DNA of 64,000 bases from Prostheceraeus crozeri. Taxonomy: Eukaryota; Platyhelminthes; Polycladida; Euryleptidae. The first letter of the stretch is position 1. Every line of letters begins with the position of its first letter. The notes under the pieces are model-generated. The model was not told where the DNA came from. It worked only from the letters and a program-made list of their open reading frames with translations, and made no database searches. The position numbers and the translations under genes were made by a program. Below are positions 36,464-44,845 of the stretch, in pieces. Where the stretch lies: the NCBI GenBank assembly GCA_907163375.1, contig CAJQUW010001976.1, positions 1-64,000 on the forward strand, read 5' to 3'.

Positions 36464-36955
36464 AGTAGCATATAGTGTGACATCCGGCGCGACGCTTCGC
36501 TTCGCTTGCGCCGGATGTCACACTTTTGCGGGTTTTTCAAAAAATCAAAATTTCAAAAATTTCAAAAATTTAGGTAGACTTCAAATTTCACGTGGCCGAA
36601 GGCCGAAGGGCGAAAATTTAAGCGTTTTTAAAAATACCCAATTTTCAAATTTTTCAAAATCTCAAATTTGAGAATTACAATTTTCTCGCTTAAATCATGA
36701 CCGTTCCAGGACACCGAAAATCAGAAAAGTTAAGAATCTCAAATTTGAGAATTACAATTTTCTCGCTTAAATCATGACCGTTCCAGGACAGCGAAAATCA
36801 TAAAAGTTGAGAATTTCAAATTCATGAATTTAATCCATCTTTCAGGTTTTTAAAATATAACATGTGACTAATAATATTTCTTTAAAAATGGATGAAACAA
36901 AAGTGGAAGGAACTTCAGAAATGGAAGAAACCGCAAGAATATATCCTTCGTTATC
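36464..36955. repeat. Polinton left terminal inverted repeat
   Basis: It matches the complement of 52374-52912 almost throughout; one patch of under 100 bp (about 36605-36660) differs and accounts for most of the length difference. Inside are a terminal hairpin (36474-36524), a 77-bp tandem pair starting at 36661 and 36738 (each with CTCAAATTTGAG), and a copy of the first 23 codons of the gene found at the other end (from 36888). Confidence 0.9.
36474..36524. repeat. Sub-terminal hairpin, left end
   Basis: A perfect 17-bp stem (AGTGTGACATCCGGCGC and its complement) encloses a 17-nt loop made of GCTTC repeats. It begins 10 bp from the end of the element. Confidence 0.95.
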
Positions 36956-37778
36956 TCAATTAAAAACAGGTGAAATGGTTCTTAATTATTATTAAGATTA
37001 GAGCATTATGATAAATTAAGAAGACGCAATTATTACTTAGTCATTCTTCGTTATTGTATGCTCAACATTATTTAAAGTACTAATTGTGTGAACTAGAAGA
37101 TCATTGTAACTCATAAACTCAAAATTATTCAATGAACCCGTACACTGGCTGATAATTGAAGAGAGAGAAACATCTAGCAGCTTTCCCCTAAAATTATCGT
37201 GCTATCTCTTGTCATTTCAATTTACCCATCGGTAAACTGTTGGCATTTCAACTTACGCGTGCGTAAAAGTTTTGACATTTCAATTTACCCCTACGTAAAT
37301 TATTTTCAGAATCTGTTTTCAAAATCTATTTTCAAAATCCATTTGCAAAGTCTGTTTTCAAATTCAGTTTTAGAAATAGATTTGCAAAATTCATTTAGCG
37401 TTTGCCAAACACATACGGGTAGTAAAGTACTTCCCATTGTGAAGACATGAATAGATTAAGCACATAAGAGTGCATTGACAATAAAAGCAAATGACAATAA
37501 AATTCTTCTTGTGAACTCAGAACGCATAAACGCCGATATGCGGGTTAGTTGTTATGACAATTTTAAACAATCATTTTAACGATGAAACATATTTTACAAA
37601 TGAAGTTCATGAAGAAAATGGAAATATATAAAACAATATAGATTAGAATAATTATAATATAATCATTTCAAAATCGAATAAGTAGTAAGGAAAGTCATCA
37701 TTAGAGAACAGTTTTAAATCAATACCCCCTCCCTTCTGACTTCTAGGGGTCCCTATAAGAAATTTTTTTAATTATAAA
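36956..37778. other. Polinton left non-coding segment
   Basis: Between the left repeat and the protease. It contains three phrases like ATTTCAATTTACCC followed by CGTAAA (37213-37300) and repeated TTTTCAAAATC words (37310-37370). No gene was recognised. Confidence 0.5.
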
Positions 37779-38263
37779 ATGAGCAACATAAAGGAGTTTT
37801 TTAAATTATATGGAACGCAAACCACGACAACTTTCGACCTAAAGAAAATCGCAAGTGAATTAGGAATAAAGAATTTTCATGTTCTAATGAGTGACGAATT
37901 ACAATTCCTAAAAAATAGGCCAACAGGAACCTTCAGTTCCCAGAACAAAGTTCAAACTGTAAATTTCATAACAAATCTTCATGCGTCAGATGAAAAAGGT
38001 GTACATTGGTCAGCAGGACAAAGAAATATAAACTGTTCTAATTATTATTTTGACCGCCCGGAGGCTGAGAACTATTGGTTCGACTCATACGGACTTCCAC
38101 CTACAAACGAAGTCAAAAATTACTTGGCAATGGAATTTATAATACATTTCAAATTCAAAAACCAGGAACTACATATCGCGGTCAATTATGTCTTTATGTT
38201 TTATTTAAATTACAAAAAGGAGTACCATTTCTAGATATTATGTTAGAATTGAACGAACTGTAG
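37779..38263 (+). pseudogene. Adenain-like cysteine protease (Polinton PRO)
   Basis: Adenovirus-type maturation protease, expected to cleave capsid precursors inside the particle. The visible signs are LHASDEKGVHWSAGQ with the catalytic His, YYFDSYGLPPTNEVKNYL with the catalytic Asp region, and the typical N-terminal segment (RPTGTFSSQNK). The length, about 160 codons, fits the family. The gene is broken by about one break. It is the only structural-set gene on the plus strand, with its own start (ATGAGC at 37779) after an AT-rich leader. Confidence 0.85.
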
Positions 38264-38279
38264 GTTCTATGGCTACGCC
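38255..38279. repeat. GC-rich mini-hairpin pair
   Basis: GAAC-TGTAG-GTTC followed by GGC-TAC-GCC. The same paired design recurs at 44213-44238, and ATGGCTACGCCT recurs at 41949-41960. Confidence 0.7.
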
Positions 38280-38333
38280 TAATAATGATAATGATAATTA
38301 AAAATCAGTTCGTTGTAATTCATTTTGATAAAA

Positions 38334-39682
38334 TCAGCCTCTGATATTTTCATCATCTAAATCTTTGATTTCGTAAGTAATCGGATAAGTTTGATTTATT
38401 TTGCAAACTTCAAATATTTCTTTAGTCCAATAGCCAACAAAGCCTTTTTCAAATTTATTCTTATATTTAAATATTCTAACTCTATCTCCAATTTTAAATT
38501 TCGGCTTAGGTTTCTGCAAATTCGGATTACTCTCATTCGAATAATTATTCTCGAATATTTTTTTCTTATCAAATCAGGGTCGTCAGAAGCATTCTTTGGA
38601 GTTTCTTCAATACCAGAATGAACTTTATCATTGTACTCTTCTACAATTCCTGGTAATATCTTCAACCATTTCTGATTTCTTTGCTCAGTAAATTTCTTGA
38701 ATAATTTATTTTTTAACGTCCGATTGAATCTTTCTATCACTACGGCCTTCCCTGCATTTTCAGTTGAATAAACTGAGCCTTGGCGATGACTTTCGTCTGT
38801 TTCAAATAGTGGCTGAACGTTTCTGTTATAAAATTCCGACCCTTTATCAACAAACAATTTTTTTGGCTTTCTATTACTTTCTTTAAAGATTTCTTCAGAC
38901 GCATATTTAACTGATAGAACACTTTTATTTTTTAAAGGCTTTACCCAAGCGTACCGTGTATATAAATCTATAACGGTCAATGCGTATTTGTAGTCCCTTT
39001 CATTCGGCATATGAATAAGATCAGCACTCCAAATATCATCTTTATTAAATACTTTTACTTTCAATAGATATTTCGGCTTTCTGTATTCTTTATGAATTTC
39101 GGACGCATAGCGTCCTAGGTCATTCGACATTTGAGACGCGTAGGTTCGAGCGTTGCTCTCAGACAGCTTTGCTGTCGTTTCATTTAAACCCTGGCCGAAT
39201 AATATTTTAGCTTGTAAAGCTTTCTTGACAAACATTCTTTCAATTTTTTCTCTAAATGTAGGATTTTGAATACTATCTAATTCTTGAATGATCTTCTTAT
39301 CAGCTGCATGTCGAGAACTTAGATCATGATTTCGATAAGCTAAATCATGCCTGTAAACTGCGGCATCTACTCTATTTATTGGTTCTTCACCTGGTTTCGG
39401 ATTATTATTCTTATCTAGTCTTATATCTAATCGAGTTCCTGGACCAGTATATGAATGACCAGGAAGATGTTTTTCTTTCGAATATTTACTCCAAATAAAT
39501 CCAGGAAAGTTTTCTAATGTTTTTTGTATATCACCACCGTAGGTAGTAGCCAAACTTTGTTTGTTGTCGTTACCTTCATAAATTTTACAATTTGAGTTTT
39601 TATTTTTGTTTAATAGATAATTTAATAAATCTAAATTAGCAATTTTTAATTTAATTAAATTTTCGGAATTTGTAGAATTCAT
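38334..39682 (-). pseudogene. Phospholipase A2-like domain fused to retroviral-type integrase (Polinton INT)
   Basis: In the long open frame from 39682, residues 73-165 form a parvovirus VP1-type phospholipase A2: the calcium loop YTGPG (78-82), DAAVYRHDLAY with the catalytic HD (112-113), and AAD (126-128). Residues 205-345 form the integrase core with D221 (WSADLIHMP), D279 (FVDKGSEFY) and E317 (VIERFNRTLK). An SH3-like C-terminal domain (KFKIGDRVRIFKYKN, TYPITYEIKDL) lies at the 38334 end. The usual zinc-binding HHCC domain is not obvious. Integrase inserts the element with a 6-bp stagger; a phospholipase would act in membrane breach during entry. The locus carries about one break. The fusion itself is in one uninterrupted frame. 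Confidence 0.88.
39101..39176. repeat. Three GC-rich mini-hairpins within the integrase gene
   Basis: GGACGC-ATA-GCGTCC (39101-39115), GAGC-GTT-GCTC (39148-39158) and GACAGC-TTT-GCTGTC (39162-39176), all perfect, lie in the linker between the phospholipase and integrase domains. Confidence 0.85.
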
Positions 39683-39704
39683 TTTAAAAGATAAAATAAA
39701 TGTT

Positions 39705-40067
39705 TTACCTTATCATACTAGGACTTAGATATATTCCAGAACCATCTTTAGTTTCTTTAATTTCAATTAAATCATCAACATTGTGGAGAATATTTTTAAG
39801 AACTCGTTTTCCTTCATCAACTAATTTTAATTTACTAATAAAATTATCTACTACTCCTTCACCCCTAGCAACTTTCTCTAACTCTCTATTATGTCGTTTT
39901 TGTTCTTCTAATGCTGCCTTCTCTGATTTATTTTTATTTACTGCTTGGACAATACCAGCTGTCCCACCTGCAACACTTCCTGCTGCTGCTATGCCTCCTA
40001 TTATTAGTGGAATTAATGGGAGAATTCCACCATTCTTTTCTTCTTGTAATTGAATATTCTCTATCAT
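39705..40067 (-). CDS. Small Gly-rich hydrophobic virion protein candidate (pX/pVI-like)
   Basis: A 120-codon frame starting MIENIQLQEEKNG. Residues 14-42 are strongly hydrophobic and Gly/Ala-rich (LPLIPLIIGGIAAAGSVAGG), followed by a charged helical stretch with likely coiled coil (KSEKAALEEQKRHNRELEKV). Small membrane-active or core proteins of this type accompany capsid genes in adenoviruses and Polintons. Assignment to a named family is inferred from composition and position between integrase and capsid genes. Confidence 0.55.
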   Translation of the reverse strand: MIENIQLQEEKNGGILPLIPLIIGGIAAAGSVAGGTAGIVQAVNKNKSEKAALEEQKRHNRELEKVARGEGVVDNFISKLKLVDEGKRVLKNILHNVDDLIEIKETKDGSGIYLSPSMIR

Positions 40068-40075
40068 TGGTTTAC

Positions 40076-40186
40076 TTATGTAATACTTTTTTTGTTAATC
40101 GTAATAGTTTTAGGGGTATTTTTGTCAACAATATTACGTAATTTTAATTCAACAGTTTTATTATTATTACTTTTCGCTTGCGACAT
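40076..40186 (-). CDS. Basic 36-residue micro-ORF
   Basis: Starts MSQAKSNNNKTVEL and ends KKSIT, 8 bp before the start of the next gene at 40067. Nine of 36 residues are Lys or Arg and only two are acidic, as expected for a small DNA-packing peptide. No homologue is recognised. It could be chance in AT-rich DNA; the tight spacing to its neighbour is the main support. Confidence 0.3.
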   Translation of the reverse strand: MSQAKSNNNKTVELKLRNIVDKNTPKTITINKKSIT

Positions 40187-40194
40187 TTTTAATA

Positions 40195-40282
40195 AAAAAA
40201 TTTTAAGTTATCAAAAATTTTAATCTATTCTAGTTATGAAAAATTTTAAGTTATCAAAAATTTTTAATCTATTCTAGTTACA
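40195..40282. repeat. 43-bp tandem pair
   Basis: TTTTAAGTTATCAAAAATTT and TTAATCTATTCTAGTTA recur with a 43-bp period (from 40201 and 40244) in the non-coding gap between the capsid gene and the small basic ORF. Confidence 0.8.
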
Positions 40283-40341
40283 AAAAAATTTTATTACTAA
40301 TTACTAAAAAAATTTAAATCTAAGAATTTAATTAACTTATC

Positions 40342-40400
40342 GGAGCGAAGCTCCTCGAGGCTTTAGCCTATCGGACCAAAGGTCCTCAGGTTACTAACCT
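40342..40400. repeat. Run of four GC-rich mini-hairpins
   Basis: GGAGC-GAA-GCTCC (40342-40354), AGGCT-TT-AGCCT (40358-40369), GGACC-AAA-GGTCC (40373-40385) and AGGTT-ACT-AACCT (40388-40400) follow one another with 2-3 nt spacers at the 3' end of the capsid gene. The first two recur at 49020-49048; the last two recur inverted at 42468-42489. Confidence 0.9.
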
Positions 40401-41728
40401 ATCCTAGCCATCTTTCCATTAAGAATTTCAATAGAATATTTTACATCTTCTAGCAATAAACCATAAGCCATCAATGAAGTTGTGGAATCTTTTTTTTCAA
40501 TATTAATTGTTACATCACAACCAGTCTTGATAATATCTTCAGATTGTGCACTTAAATCGAAACAGAAAACAGGATATAAATGTCTCCAATCTTCAGGAGT
40601 TAATTGTGGTTCAACTCCAAATTCTATACAAAGATTTCTATAAGAATCATATCCTTCCATAAATTGATTATTGGTATCATCGAATCTTAATGGATCAATT
40701 GGATATCGGGTTTGATTTAATGAAACTTGTAAACTTCGAATTGTATTAATATGAAAAAGATTGTTGTTCTTATCAAAACTTGGAGAATTATTTCTTTGAA
40801 AAGTTAGTAATAAATATCTTGGAGTATTCGCAGTTCTAGTAAAATGCCAGTTAAATCTTTGTTCGGAAAAAGTTACTGAACTAGCAGTACGCTTTAGAAA
40901 ATTTACTGGAATTGGTTTGTTAGTATTTAATCTTTTTGCAATAGCTGTTTCAATCTCTAAACTAGGATTAATATGCTTAATCCACCATTCAAGTCTATCA
41001 ATTTTTAAATATGCTTTTTTTCCAGTCTTACCAAAAAAGATTAATTCATTATTTGCTGTACGATGAATTATTAACTTAAATTTTAATTGATATGATATTT
41101 TGTCATAATCTAAATATTGGAATAATGGAGACAATGACCAATTTACTGTTTGCTTACTTTTCTTGTTAAATTCACGTCTTTCTTTATATGCATCATTATT
41201 TGTTTTATTTAAATGTTTTGCAATATTTTCTACATCTTTCGCAATTCCTGCTGCATCTGTTCCAGCGTGAGTTAAATCATCAACAATTATACCATCATTA
41301 GTATCAGGAAACCAACCTTCGATTTCATACTTTTTATTATTTTCACCAATTGTTACAAATCTAAGCATTGTATCAATTACACCTGGAGAATCACTTATTG
41401 TTTCTATATTTTGAGTTGCAACATCTAAACGCATTTGTGCAAATAATTTTGGAAAGAAATTATTCTCTAGTGCAATATTATCGGTATCTGGTAATGGTGT
41501 TGTAAAATTGGCATCACTATATAAAGAATATTCACAGTGTAAAAATGAATCAGGTAGATATAAATAACTTTGTTGATTATCAACTTCAAAAATGAAATCA
41601 CCTCCAGTATTTAATCTACTGGAAGATCCGGGATTCATAGCAATTCTTATATAGTCATTCTTTTTTTGATTATAACTGACGGACGGAGGATCGTCTAATC
41701 TAAATTTATTTTCGATAAGCGAAGACAT
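40394..41728 (-). CDS. Major capsid protein, double jelly-roll type
   Basis: A 444-codon open frame beginning MSSLIENKFRLDDPPSVSY. The segment NNFFPKLFAQMRLDVATQNI with DSPGVIDTMLRFV is characteristic of Polinton major capsid proteins, and beta-rich stretches (LKFKLIIHRTANNELIFFG, FNWHFTRTANTPRYLLLTF) fill two halves, consistent with two jelly rolls. Trimers of this protein would build the icosahedral shell. The frame looks whole. A motif AAAGTCAAATT sits 14 nt upstream of the ATG. The neighbours are the pVI-like gene upstream and the small hydrophobic gene downstream. Confidence 0.85.
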   Translation of the reverse strand: MSSLIENKFRLDDPPSVSYNQKKNDYIRIAMNPGSSSRLNTGGDFIFEVDNQQSYLYLPDSFLHCEYSLYSDANFTTPLPDTDNIALENNFFPKLFAQMRLDVATQNIETISDSPGVIDTMLRFVTIGENNKKYEIEGWFPDTNDGIIVDDLTHAGTDAAGIAKDVENIAKHLNKTNNDAYKERREFNKKSKQTVNWSLSPLFQYLDYDKISYQLKFKLIIHRTANNELIFFGKTGKKAYLKIDRLEWWIKHINPSLEIETAIAKRLNTNKPIPVNFLKRTASSVTFSEQRFNWHFTRTANTPRYLLLTFQRNNSPSFDKNNNLFHINTIRSLQVSLNQTRYPIDPLRFDDTNNQFMEGYDSYRNLCIEFGVEPQLTPEDWRHLYPVFCFDLSAQSEDIIKTGCDVTINIEKKDSTTSLMAYGLLLEDVKYSIEILNGKMARIG

Positions 41729-41741
41729 TTTTATAAAAAAT

Positions 41742-41752
41742 AATTTGACTTT
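41742..41752 (-). promoter_or_regulatory. Candidate late-promoter motif before the capsid gene
   Basis: AAAGTCAAATT (minus strand) ends 14 nt before the capsid ATG. The same 11-mer stands 13 nt before the pVI-like ATG at 42430-42440. Confidence 0.4.
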
Positions 41753-41850
41753 TTTGTTTTTCTCACAGACAGAAAAAATGTTTACTAAAATATAATTTTA
41801 GAATTTTACCAAAAAAATTTTATTAAAAAATTTTGCTAAAAAACATAATT

Positions 41851-42417
41851 TTAGAATTTTGCTAGACCAGCTCCGCTACAGCTTTGCTGGTTAGACCGAA
41901 GGTTGCTATTAATACCATTGCCTCTTATTTCTTCAATTGAACGTTTTATGGCTACGCCTGATTTCTTCTTATGTTTACTATCAGACGGAGCTCCGCTCCT
42001 CAAGGTTTCCCCAACAGCTATGTTAGTAATTTTGTTTTTTGTTTCCTCTGAAAGTTTTTTTAAATTTTTTAGTTCTTCAGAATCATTCCTAAGTTTACGA
42101 ATAGCTTCTAGTTGTTTTAATTCGTTTTGAGACTTGACAGCATTTGATATTGCACTAGCTGTACTACCTATAGCAGCTGCTCCTTTTGCAGCAGATGTAA
42201 TCAAATCTTTATTATTTTTAATTAAGTTAACGATACTTCCAATACCAGAAAATATACCAGCCTCTTCTTTTTGAACGGCACCTGCGGTGCCTAGGAACTT
42301 TTGTGTTACGATTGTTTCTACACTGTCATAATGGTAAACAGATTTCATAGATGGTTCATGAGAAATTTTTTGATTTGAAGCAAAATGTTTAAGATTGTGT
42401 TTATAAATTATAGGCAT
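41851..42417 (-). CDS. pVI-like minor virion protein candidate
   Basis: A 188-codon open frame starting MPIIYKHNLKHFASNQ. Residues 51-95 are Gly/Ala/Ser-rich and amphipathic (EEAGIFSGIGSIVNLI, AAKGAAAIGSTASAI), then a coiled-coil stretch (NELKQLEAIRKLRNDSEELK) and a basic segment (KHKKKSGVAIKRS), ending QQSCSGAGLAKF. The order of amphipathic helix, helical middle and basic tail resembles adenovirus pVI, which lyses endosomal membranes and activates the protease. The similarity is of architecture, not proven homology. Several GC-rich mini-hairpins lie inside the gene. Confidence 0.5.
   Translation of the reverse strand: MPIIYKHNLKHFASNQKISHEPSMKSVYHYDSVETIVTQKFLGTAGAVQKEEAGIFSGIGSIVNLIKNNKDLITSAAKGAAAIGSTASAISNAVKSQNELKQLEAIRKLRNDSEELKNLKKLSEETKNKITNIAVGETLRSGAPSDSKHKKKSGVAIKRSIEEIRGNGINSNLRSNQQSCSGAGLAKF
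41879..41999. repeat. Mini-hairpins inside the pVI-like gene, 3' half
   Basis: CAGC-TTT-GCTG (41879-41889), ACC-GAA-GGT (41895-41903), GGC-TAC-GCC (41950-41958) and GGAGC-TCC-GCTCC (41987-41999). Confidence 0.7.
42277..42291. repeat. Mini-hairpin GGCACC-TGC-GGTGCC
   Basis: A perfect 6-bp stem with 3-nt loop within the pVI-like gene, coding for part of the LGTAGAV segment. Confidence 0.85.
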
Positions 42418-42429
42418 TTTTTAAGATTA

Positions 42430-42440
42430 AATTTGACTTT
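42430..42440 (-). promoter_or_regulatory. Candidate late-promoter motif before the pVI-like gene
   Basis: The second exact copy of AAAGTCAAATT, at almost the same distance from its ATG (13 nt) as in the capsid gene. Confidence 0.4.
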
Positions 42441-42467
42441 TGGGAAAAAATATTTACGAACGGCTTG

Positions 42468-42489
42468 TAACCTGAGGCCCTTTGGTCCG
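42468..42489. repeat. Inverted copy of the 40370-40400 mini-hairpin block
   Basis: TAACCTGAGG, one changed base, then CCTTTGGTCCG: the reverse complement of 40372-40393 with a single difference. It lies between the pVI-like gene and the fibre-like locus. Confidence 0.8.
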
Positions 42490-42490
42490 T

Positions 42491-43381
42491 TTAAGATTTA
42501 CGTTTGTGAATGGACAACAACTTCGAGATAACTTTATTAATTGACTGTTGCACTTTATCTATTGCGTCAAGCAGCGTGTGATGTACTTTAATTTCTTTTC
42601 TATTAACTTGCATTTTCTGCTGATTAATCTTCAATGCCGTTTTAAGTGCATTTAACTTAATTTTAAGAACATCTAATTGTCCTTTAACAGCATCTAACTG
42701 TTCTTTATTTTCTTTAGAGTTTTCTTGTAAATTTTTCTTTAATTCATTTTCTAAATTGATTTTAAGAGTCTTCATTTTATCAACTTTTTCATTAAGTGAG
42801 TTTACTTCATTTATTATTCTATTCATCTTTTTCATTTGTTGAGTAATTTTAGAACTTAATTCATCAACACTTTTTTGGAATGTAGTTTGTAACTGCTTTA
42901 AATTTTTTTTTAATTCTTTCAGGAAGTTTTTCTATTTCATCTTCTAATTGTTCTTTTAACATTTTTATCTGATGTTTATTTTTAATGACTGCAGATTTTA
43001 AATTTAAAGAAAGTAATATTAAAATTTTTGATTGTTCTGAAATCTTTTTAAAAAGTTTTGCTATATCTGCTTCTAGCTCTCTATCCTTTTTATCAAGTTT
43101 TAATAATTTTTCGTTTAATGATTTGTCATTAAGCTTAAGCAACTTTAATTCATTCATCAGTGGAACCAAAACATCGTTTATATATTTTTCTTTTAAGTCA
43201 TTGATTTGTGTATCAACCTATTGTTTATTTGTCAACTCTGTATTTTGTTGCGGAAGAATAGAAAGATGCAATGGACCAGATAAAACGTCTCCAGTTTTCA
43301 TAATATAATTTTCTATCTCTATTTCTAATTCACGATTATTCGGGATATATGCACCTCCACCAACATTTGGTAACATCATTT
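42491..43381 (-). pseudogene. Coiled-coil fibre-like protein locus, broken
   Basis: The minus-strand coding signal begins near MMLPNVGGGAYIPNN at 43381. It includes MKTGDVLSGPLHLS, which resembles the GDxLxGPL box of phage and virus fibre shafts, and then long Leu/Lys/Glu heptads (LKLLKLNDKSLNEKLLKLDK, QLDAVKGQLDVLKIKLNALK) ending in a basic tail. Such a protein would form a trimeric stalk or attachment fibre on the particle. The locus is broken by about two breaks. It shares a short AT-rich intergenic region with the divergent clamp-like gene. Confidence 0.5.
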
Positions 43382-43485
43382 TTTAACAATAAAAAAATAA
43401 TTTTTTTTTCTAATAAAAATAAAAAAAATAAAATTTTTTCTAATAAAAATAAAAAAATAATTTTTTTTCTAATAAAAATAAAAAA
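43382..43485. promoter_or_regulatory. Divergent intergenic region with A/T repeat
   Basis: About three copies of a TTTTTTCTAATAAAAATAAA unit (period about 33 bp) fill the 104 bp between the fibre-like locus (minus) and the clamp-like gene (plus). It must hold both starts of transcription, so it is a likely two-way promoter. Confidence 0.5.
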
Positions 43486-44793
43486 ATGGATAAAGCAAAT
43501 TTAAAAAAATTATATTCGTCCGCATCATCCATTTCTTCTTATTCGACGAGATCAACGGGATTTGAAAATAAATGTTTTGATAATAATAATAATAATAATC
43601 CATGTGTAGATGTAAATCTTTTGTTTGAATTACAAGCCGAAATATTTAGAGAACAGACTAAAGGTTTACCTTCTATAGAAACTAACTATTGTTTATTTCC
43701 GGGGGATCCATTTATTAAATTTATGGAGATTGTAAGCAAATATAATGATGTAGTTTATGTTGAATTAAATAAAGAAAATATGGTTATTATTGGACATAAT
43801 AATGTATATGGGTTTGTTAGAGCAGTATTATCAATTAGTAATACTGATTGGATAGAAAATAAAATTATTAATTATATCAATATTAAAGAATTTGTTAAAA
43901 AATTAAAATCTTTTTCGAAAGAAAAAATTAGATTATTTGTTGACGATCAAAATCAATATAACATTCACATAGAGAGTAAAAAACATAATGAAGAATTATT
44001 ATGTCAAGTATATTATAGAGATACAATTTATAAACAAGAAACATTAGAAATGCCGCAAAGATATGATGATGATACATATATAGGATTGTATTCCAATTTA
44101 AATATTAATTTATTAAAATCTTACATAAATGGTTTAGCTCAAGAAGAAAAAATTTATATGTGGACAACACCTTATACTATTAACAATGTCCATAATCATA
44201 ATCATAATAAACGAACTGAAGGTTCTAGGGCTTTGCCCGATCTTAAAGAATCTTATGATAATAATGATGATAATAATATAGATGATGATAATATAGATGA
44301 TGATTCTGAAACATCTGAAAATGGTGTAAATGGTAAAAAAGATTATAAAAATATTAGTAATTATAAAAATTTATCTAAATTTCATTTTCTTACAATTGAA
44401 AATAATAACGATGGTATAGTTGAAGATACTGTTAGACAACTATGTGTCGGGTCTACAAAATTTAAATTAGGATTTACATCTAATCAATTTAAAATTTTAT
44501 CATCTTTAATAAAAACTAAAAGTGATTCAGATGATGGTGGTGTTATTACATTTTCCAAAAGAGATCAAAGACCAATATTTTTCTCTATTATATTATTATC
44601 AGATAAAAGATGTAATTTAGAGTTAGATATTCCAATAAGAGAATGGTATCCTATCAGGGAATGGCATCCTATGCCAAAAAGTGTAATTTATGATGTTGAA
44701 GAATCAATTTATGATGATGATGATGAAGAATCAATAGTTAGTGAAAATAAATTTAAATTATCTTTTGATAAAACATTATATGATGAAACTTAA
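43486..44793 (+). CDS. Possible PCNA-like sliding clamp (processivity factor)
   Basis: A 435-codon open frame starting MDKANLKKLYSSAS. Two halves read like the two domains of a PCNA-type clamp. In the first, FIKFMEIVSKYNDVVYVELN, KENMVIIGHNNVYGFVRAVL and INIKEFVKKLKSF precede a strand pair (IRLFVDDQNQYNIHIES). In the second, STKFKLGFTSNQFKILSSLI precedes VITFSKR and NLELDIPI. Between them (about residues 235-290) is an acidic, Asn/Asp-rich low-complexity linker. A clamp would hold the neighbouring DNA polymerase on its template. The call rests on fold-like pattern only; no diagnostic motif exists. It is the only non-protease gene on the plus strand and looks whole. Confidence 0.4.
   Translation: MDKANLKKLYSSASSISSYSTRSTGFENKCFDNNNNNNPCVDVNLLFELQAEIFREQTKGLPSIETNYCLFPGDPFIKFMEIVSKYNDVVYVELNKENMVIIGHNNVYGFVRAVLSISNTDWIENKIINYINIKEFVKKLKSFSKEKIRLFVDDQNQYNIHIESKKHNEELLCQVYYRDTIYKQETLEMPQRYDDDTYIGLYSNLNINLLKSYINGLAQEEKIYMWTTPYTINNVHNHNHNKRTEGSRALPDLKESYDNNDDNNIDDDNIDDDSETSENGVNGKKDYKNISNYKNLSKFHFLTIENNNDGIVEDTVRQLCVGSTKFKLGFTSNQFKILSSLIKTKSDSDDGGVITFSKRDQRPIFFSIILLSDKRCNLELDIPIREWYPIREWHPMPKSVIYDVEESIYDDDDEESIVSENKFKLSFDKTLYDET
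44213..44238. repeat. Mini-hairpin pair inside the clamp-like gene
   Basis: GAACT-GAA-GGTTC then GGGC-TTT-GCCC, in frame, encoding TEGSRALPD in the low-complexity linker. The design equals that at 38255-38279. Confidence 0.8.
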
Positions 44794-44845
44794 TATGATA
44801 AAACTTAATAGAAAATACCAAAATATTCGATAAATATATTTTCAT

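Noticed and set aside
36888-36992. A separate small gene at the left end of the Polinton
   Set aside because: It is the repeat-borne copy of the first 23 codons of the membrane-protein gene from the right end, running out soon after the repeat stops.
38334-39682. Retrovirus or LTR retrotransposon as source of the integrase
   Set aside because: No gag, reverse transcriptase or LTR; the neighbours are Polinton capsid, ATPase and polymerase genes between Polinton terminal repeats.
38334-39682. Host secreted phospholipase A2
   Set aside because: The cysteine-rich scaffold of animal secreted enzymes is missing; the YxGPG and HDxxY pattern is parvoviral, and the domain is fused to an integrase.
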